From assembly GCF_003086295.3 (NCBI RefSeq), contig NC_092044.1:5544843-5608842 (forward strand): a DNA stretch of 64,000 bases, given 5' to 3'. Below the pieces are notes generated by a model. The model was not told where the DNA came from and did not search any database. It saw nothing but the letters and a program-made list of their open reading frames with translations. The position numbers were made by a program, and so were the translations under genes. This stretch comes from Arachis hypogaea. Its lineage: Eukaryota > Streptophyta > Magnoliopsida > Fabales > Fabaceae. Positions 59,400-64,000 of this stretch are shown piece by piece (the first letter of the stretch is position 1; each line of letters opens with the position of its first letter).

Positions 59400-60300
59400 T
59401 TTCCATTAATTTCCTTTTCGAAATTTCTATTAACTCTTCATATTTTGCTCCGAATAAGTTTATAATTTGTATAGATTCAATTGGTGGTGCTTTATTTAAA
59501 GGATTTTGCAATTTCATAATTTAAAGTATTGACCATTTCTACTATTTCTCTTGTATTTGTTATATGATCATTTATTACTAGTCATTGATGTATATTTATA
59601 ATTCTGACTTCATATTTATAGTTTTTTAATTCTATTTTAATTTCTATCATAATTATGATATTCTTTTTTGCATGGATTATTGTATATAAAATCTTTTATC
59701 TGTTTGTCTTTTTCTTTAATATAATTTCTCAAATCCTCAAAAACTTCTTTTATTTCTACACTTTCTCTTGTTTCTAAATATCTTTCTAATTTTTCAACTT
59801 CATTCTCCATTTTTTTTTCAACAGCTTTAATTCTTTTAAGTCATAATATGGTTTTCCAGGTATTTATAAATTTTTTAAGTTTAATTCCGACTTGTTTATA
59901 TTTATTCTTATTTCTATCCTTTTTATTATAAGATCATCAATTTTGATCTGAAGATTGTTTAATTCCCTTTTATACTCCTCTATTTTACTTTTTAATTTTT
60001 TCGCCCTTTTTCTTTTTATTTTATTTTCTGGTTTTTCAATCGTTTTATGCTTCATTATTTATTTTAGAATTTCTGCAAACTCTATCATCGATTCATCACT
60101 ATTTTCTAGAGACTCTATTAATTTTTCTAGCTCTTCAACTTCTCTTTTTAATTTGTCATAGATTATTTTTAGAGCTATAAATGCTCTTTGATTTATTTCA
60201 GAAAACTGTAAATAATTCAAACGATTTTCTCTTTCAAAAAGCTCTTATTTCTTGTCTTGATATGTTACATATATTTTTTCTGTATTTATTGTCATAATTT
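59400..60300 (-). pseudogene. Viral small-ORF region with coiled coil
   Basis: Coding-like, Lys/Glu/Ile-rich sequence lies on the minus strand, broken by stops. The longest open piece (60055-59864, 63 residues) is strongly predicted as a coiled coil from its heptad-like charge pattern (KIKRKRAKKLKSKIEEYKRE). In soymoviruses small ORFs lie at this place. A specific function cannot be assigned. Confidence 0.45.
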
Positions 60301-60595
60301 AGTATTTAGGGTTTCATTTAATTTTTCGACCTTTTTTGTTAATTCTTTTATTTTAGAATTTTCTTCTTTAATTTTTAACTTAGATAAACTTAAAGGGCTA
60401 TTAATTTTAGATTCTTTTATTTGAAAATTCGATGAAACCAATTTTCCTTATGGTTCTTTTAGTAATAAAACTGGTTTTCAATAGCTTTATATTTTGGTAT
60501 TTCTATTTTTATAATTTTCTGAAATAATTCATCGACATAAATTCTTTCTATGTTTTTAAATATTATACTATGATGGCTATTTGTCAAAGCATAAT

Positions 60596-61207
60596 TTATT
60601 GCATATTAATTGAAAGTGGTTCATCATTTTGTTCCATTAAATTCTTTCTGTGAAATTTATAAGCCAAACTTATAGATCTTCCAAGATTTTCAGTTGATAA
60701 AGGTATAGCATACCCAAGATGGGCATTAAATTTTACATTTACGTTTGCCAAATTTCCATGAACAATTCCAATTATTTGATCTATTGGGTCATCAGTAATT
60801 CTTTTGTCACATATTACTAAACTTATTGGTGAATTAATTCCTTTCATATATGTAGATTTGATTAAGACTTGTATAGTACTAATATGAATCCATCCAATTT
60901 TAGATCTTTTTTGTTGATCCTTAATTTTCTCAATCTGTTTACTCAATTCTTCATTATTTATTAAAGCTATTTCAAGTTCTCCATTGGCAGATTTTATCTT
61001 TATAGGGGCTTCAAGTTGAATTTTTCCATAGTATATTATATTTTTTCTATTAAAAACTTCTTTTAAAAGACTTTGTTTATTAAAATTTTTATTTGATTTG
61101 AGATTTAATTCTATTTTTAGAACAACCTGTTTTTCATTATCTAATAAAGCAGTTAATCTATAATAATTAGATTCTTCTGTTAATCCTAAACTCTCTAAAT
61201 AATTCAT
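60596..61207 (-). pseudogene. Caulimovirid movement protein (30K superfamily), relic
   Basis: An open frame of 203 residues starts just downstream of the viral promoter and leader. The central part, with its conserved Gly/Asp-containing strand and the AIPLSTENLGRS-type block near the C-terminal end, matches the caulimovirid movement protein. In living viruses that protein forms tubules through plasmodesmata for cell-to-cell spread. Full-length relatives are longer (about 300 residues). Here a stop follows residue 203, and coding-like sequence with a coiled-coil tendency continues beyond it to about 60330, so the gene is truncated. It was identified by motif resemblance; no search was run. Confidence 0.75.
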
Positions 61208-61602
61208 AACTAAAAGACTAGGATGAAGATGTACCTTTCTGGAGAAAAACTTCCTTTATTTAGTATATTTTACAATAGATGTTTTTATCTCCAGAGGGGA
61301 GATTGTAGATACTAACTCCAGGGGGGAGTTTAGAACTATTTTTTCCCTAAGGGAATTCTTTGTCAGACTACAGAATCGCCTCGGCAGCTTCCTCTTTGCT
61401 CTCCTAGCATATGAGTACTCTTAGCCTTCTACTTTCTGTTTTCTGATGATTTCTTCAATTGCCTAAGCAACCTATTTATAATAGTTAGGTCTAATGGACA
61501 ATTCCCATCCTTACCCTTCTTATGACGTCATTGCTTACGTCATTGTTTGTTATCTTGCACCAGCTACATTATTGGTGCTTTATGACCTAAGCGCTTACGT
61601 CA
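61208..61602 (-). promoter_or_regulatory. Pararetroviral promoter and leader (35S-like)
   Basis: On the minus strand there are three TGACG-type (as-1-like) sites: atgacgtaagc at 61603-61593 and again at 61543-61533, and tgacgtca at 61530-61523. A TATA box, tataaata, follows at 61480-61473. The layout, tandem TGACG sites 45-130 bp upstream of TATA, is that of the cauliflower mosaic virus 35S promoter. A polyadenylation-type aataaa lies in the leader near 61260. In caulimovirids such a signal downstream of the start gives terminally redundant RNA. Whether this copy is active cannot be told. Confidence 0.72.
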
Positions 61603-62955
61603 TTATGCAATAATGTTGAGGGATGCTTCAGATGCACTGTCCTCTTCTTTTATCATGTGGGCTTCAGATGTATTGTCCTCTTCTTTTTCCATGTGGGTTG
61701 ATTCCGTTTCATTATTGCTTTCTTCATATATTTCTGAGGCACATAGCTGGCACTTGTGGTCTTCTCTATCTTTTATCAAATAGCAGAGATTCATCTTTAT
61801 CCCTTCAGGAAGTTTTTCTAAAAGTCCAGATAAGTTGTAGAATGCTGATTCAAATTCTACCAGGAGTCTCATCTCTCTTTCTTCAATTTCATTTCTTTTG
61901 CTGGACACGAGCAGAATATTTTTACTTTTATAATTAATCCTTATGTGAGATTTCTTTGTTATTTTTTGAGTTCTTTCAAAGACCCTTGCTAATGTGCTGG
62001 TTAGTCTTCCTTCATGACTGTAAATTGTTAGATCTTAAATTTGATCAATTGGTTGAAAATTTTCTGGGAAGACAGACATGAATATTACTTGGTGTGCTGG
62101 AACCAAGCATTCTTCTTCTTCATTAAAAATAGGTTGACTGTTTGTAAATTTTAGGGATACATCCCTTGGATTTACATTGTCAATCATATTTTTAAATCTC
62201 TTTACTGCATCAACAAATCCTACAAGAAACTCACTAATAATTTTTAGATCATTAAAAATTAAAATTGTATCAATTAATCCATACTGGAAGAACTGATAAG
62301 TGTCAGATGGGGAAACATCTAGAAAGATAACCAGCTTTGTTAGCTGTTCTTTGGCAATAGGATAATATCCCAAAATTGCCCTTTTTTCTTCAGTCCAATT
62401 CAGGACTATATTAAGGGTTTCTCTGAGATTTGATCTACAGACCCTTTTCTTTTCCTTGATTTCAGCCCTTGTAGGAATGTTTCTTATTATTCCTGTTCTT
62501 CGGGTTTGAATTGGAGCTTTATCTGCTCTTTTTAGGGTTTGCTCTGGATGAAGAGCTTCATATTCCCTGAAGGATTCTTTTGCCCCTTTCAGTGTTAAAA
62601 ATCTCCCTTTATGAATTATCCTTGATTAATGTGTGAATGGTGCCGCTTTTTCCCAAGTATCATATACTCCTTTCATGGGGCTATTATAAATTACATAATA
62701 TTTTTTATTTTGGGTGGATTTTTTAATAATTTCAGCAATTGTTATATTTTCTGAAAATTTTTTCTTTACCTGACTTGTCCACCATGCTTAGCTAGCTGAA
62801 CTCTGATGATTTCGGTTGTTGTGTTGATTTCATTTCTTGAATGGCCTTCTTGAGAGATTGGATCTGTGTTCTTATTTGCTGACAATGCTTGCATTTTTCG
62901 AGCTCTTGGTCATATTTTTGAATTTCTTGATCTAATGCGTTGTAAACGAACTCCA
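61603..62955 (-). pseudogene. Viroplasmin / translational transactivator-type ORF, decayed
   Basis: This follows the RNase H region in the position of the caulimovirid inclusion-body gene. A block at about 62720-62560 resembles the RNase H1-like viroplasmin domain (Tyr-Tyr-Val start, Gly-Val-Tyr, Trp, then a Lys-Gly-Arg-Phe block) but has a stop at 62626. Open pieces at 62373-62035 and 61908-61603 continue in the same direction. The second ends with an acidic, Glu/Ser-rich tail whose stop overlaps the distal TGACG site of the promoter. The family's roles are virus factory formation and reinitiation of translation; this copy could not make a full protein. Confidence 0.65.
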
Positions 62956-64000
62956 TTCTCTTATTAATATATTTGCAATAACATTTTTGTCACCCTTAAT
63001 ATATTCAATCTTTATTGGATATTGTAACAAAAATAATTGCCATCTTACCAATCGTCCATGATTATAATCAACTTTTAAATTATATTGTATGAAACCTGTT
63101 AGGTAACTTGAATCTGTCCTTAATGTAAATTCTCTGGGTAGTAAATCAATTTTCTATTTTTTAAGAGATTTAATTGTTGCTAGAGTTTCTTTTTTATGAG
63201 TAGTATATCTCTGTTCTGTTGGAGTGAAAGTCCCTGAAATATACCTGCAAAGTAATTCGTTTGGGAAATATTTAGAATCTAGTGATTCTTTTTCTTGTTC
63301 CAAACTTCTTATAGCTTTCTTAACTTTTAGACATCCTGACCAGGTTATGTCTGAAACATCTGTTTCTACTATTAAGTAGTCGTTTTCTTCTGGAATATAA
63401 AGTTCTGGAAGTTTTTCACATAATTCTTTGACTCTTTGAATTTGCATACTATCTTTTTCTTCTCATTTCCATTCTTTTTTAGTACTTATTTTTGGAAATA
63501 AGCTTTTAGTGTATTCTGTTATATTCTTTAAAAATCTTTGATCAGAAATATAATTTATACACCCTAAAAATCTTTGTAATTATTTTCTATCTTCTATTTT
63601 ATTAGGAAATAAATTTATCTTTTCTAAAATATTTGGTTAAAGTTTTAACTTTCCTTGAGTGGATAGAATTAATCCAAGGAACTCTATTTCCTGTTTTGCT
63701 ATTCTTGCTTTCTTTTTGCTAAGAACTAATCCTTTATCTTTACATCTTTCTAAGACTATTAATAATTTTTGAAGATGATCTTCTCTATCCTATTTTGTAA
63801 AAATTAATATATTATCAATGTAAACTAATACAAATTCATTTAGCTCTTTTAGATTTTCTTCCATAAATCTTTGATAAATACCTGGGGCTTGTTTTAATCC
63901 GAATGGTAATACATTCCATTCATAGAGCAACACACTTGTTGATTCTTTTGTTGGGCAAGTAAAAGCAGTTAATTTCTTTGTTTCTTCGTCTAGACGAAGT
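62956..64000 (-). pseudogene. Caulimovirid reverse transcriptase / RNase H, partial and decayed
   Basis: Starting at the window edge, the minus strand encodes the palm of a reverse transcriptase (GLKQAPGIYQRFM) and then the catalytic box, where the second Asp has become Asn (YIDN; codon at 63813-63811). The connection and RNase H follow, with an open piece at 63447-63154 that keeps the FTPTEQRYTTH block. Stops lie at 63790-63792, 63463-63465 and 63154, and there may be others. The N-terminal part (protease and finger domains) is outside the window. With a changed catalytic residue and several stops this gene is not active. Confidence 0.85.

Larger units (their letters stand above)
59190..64000 (-). 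other. Endogenous pararetrovirus (Caulimoviridae, soymovirus-like), partial and decayed
   Basis: Read on the minus strand the order is: reverse transcriptase and RNase H, a viroplasmin-type ORF, an intergenic region with a 35S-like promoter, a movement protein, a coiled-coil region, then a tRNA-Met primer site. This order spans the junction of a circular viral genome, so the copy is circularly permuted or derived from a tandem insertion. LTR retrotransposons lack a 30K-type movement protein and a viroplasmin, which separates this from the copia element next to it. A primer site downstream of the movement protein gene is reported for soymoviruses, which infect legumes. That placement is the reason for the soymovirus-like call, and it is from memory. 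The copy is interrupted by many stops and continues past the window end. Confidence 0.82.

Noticed and set aside
59190..64000. Interpretation as a Ty3/gypsy LTR element
   Set aside because: The movement-protein-like ORF, viroplasmin-type block and 35S-like promoter arrangement fit Caulimoviridae, and no LTR pair was seen.
59190..64000. Possibility of an intact, reactivatable virus
   Set aside because: Multiple stops, a changed catalytic residue and truncated genes rule this copy out as a functional genome.

Overview
This is nuclear DNA from a dicot plant. It is AT-rich, its genes carry GT-AG introns, and much of it is transposon sequence. The transposon set (FAR1-type and plant-mobile-domain elements with terminal inverted repeats, familiar legume MITEs) and a soymovirus-like viral relic point to a legume, most likely Arachis (peanut or a wild relative). 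That assignment is an inference from recognised repeat families; no search was run.

Five genes look intact. From left to right they are: (1) a 748-residue USP-like plus receptor-like cytoplasmic kinase on + (5783-9664, nine exons); (2) a 255-residue two-RRM RNA-binding protein of the scw1/RBPMS-like type on - (12343-15313, nine exons, first intron with a GC donor); (3) an unrecognised 184-residue two-membrane-segment protein on + (18666-19220, uncertain); (4) a single-exon PRA1 family protein on - (27957-28517); (5) a phospholipase D of the alpha4/epsilon type on + (38367-43787, five exons, 808 residues). They are unrelated single genes with no operon-like organisation.

The spaces between them hold several elements whose ends I could define. 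Two are Pack-MULE-like elements, each carrying a decayed copy of a host gene: 23927-26450 carries an F-box gene, and 43940-45186 carries the N-terminal part of a NINJA/AFP gene with its EAR motif. A FAR1/FRS-type MULE deletion derivative lies at 30518-33773. An L1-type LINE lies at 45864-50985 with a perfect 17-bp target duplication. A 531-bp MITE lies at 51053-51583 with a perfect 9-bp duplication. A plant-mobile-domain element (about 51915-58960) has a Tnt1-like copia element (53929-58806) inserted in its right inverted repeat.

The last 4.8 kb (about 59190-64000, - strand) is an endogenous pararetrovirus (Caulimoviridae). It shows reverse transcriptase/RNase H, a viroplasmin-type ORF, a 35S-like promoter region, a movement protein ORF and a tRNA-Met primer site lying downstream of the movement protein. 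It carries many stops and a changed polymerase active site, so this copy is decayed. It continues beyond the window.
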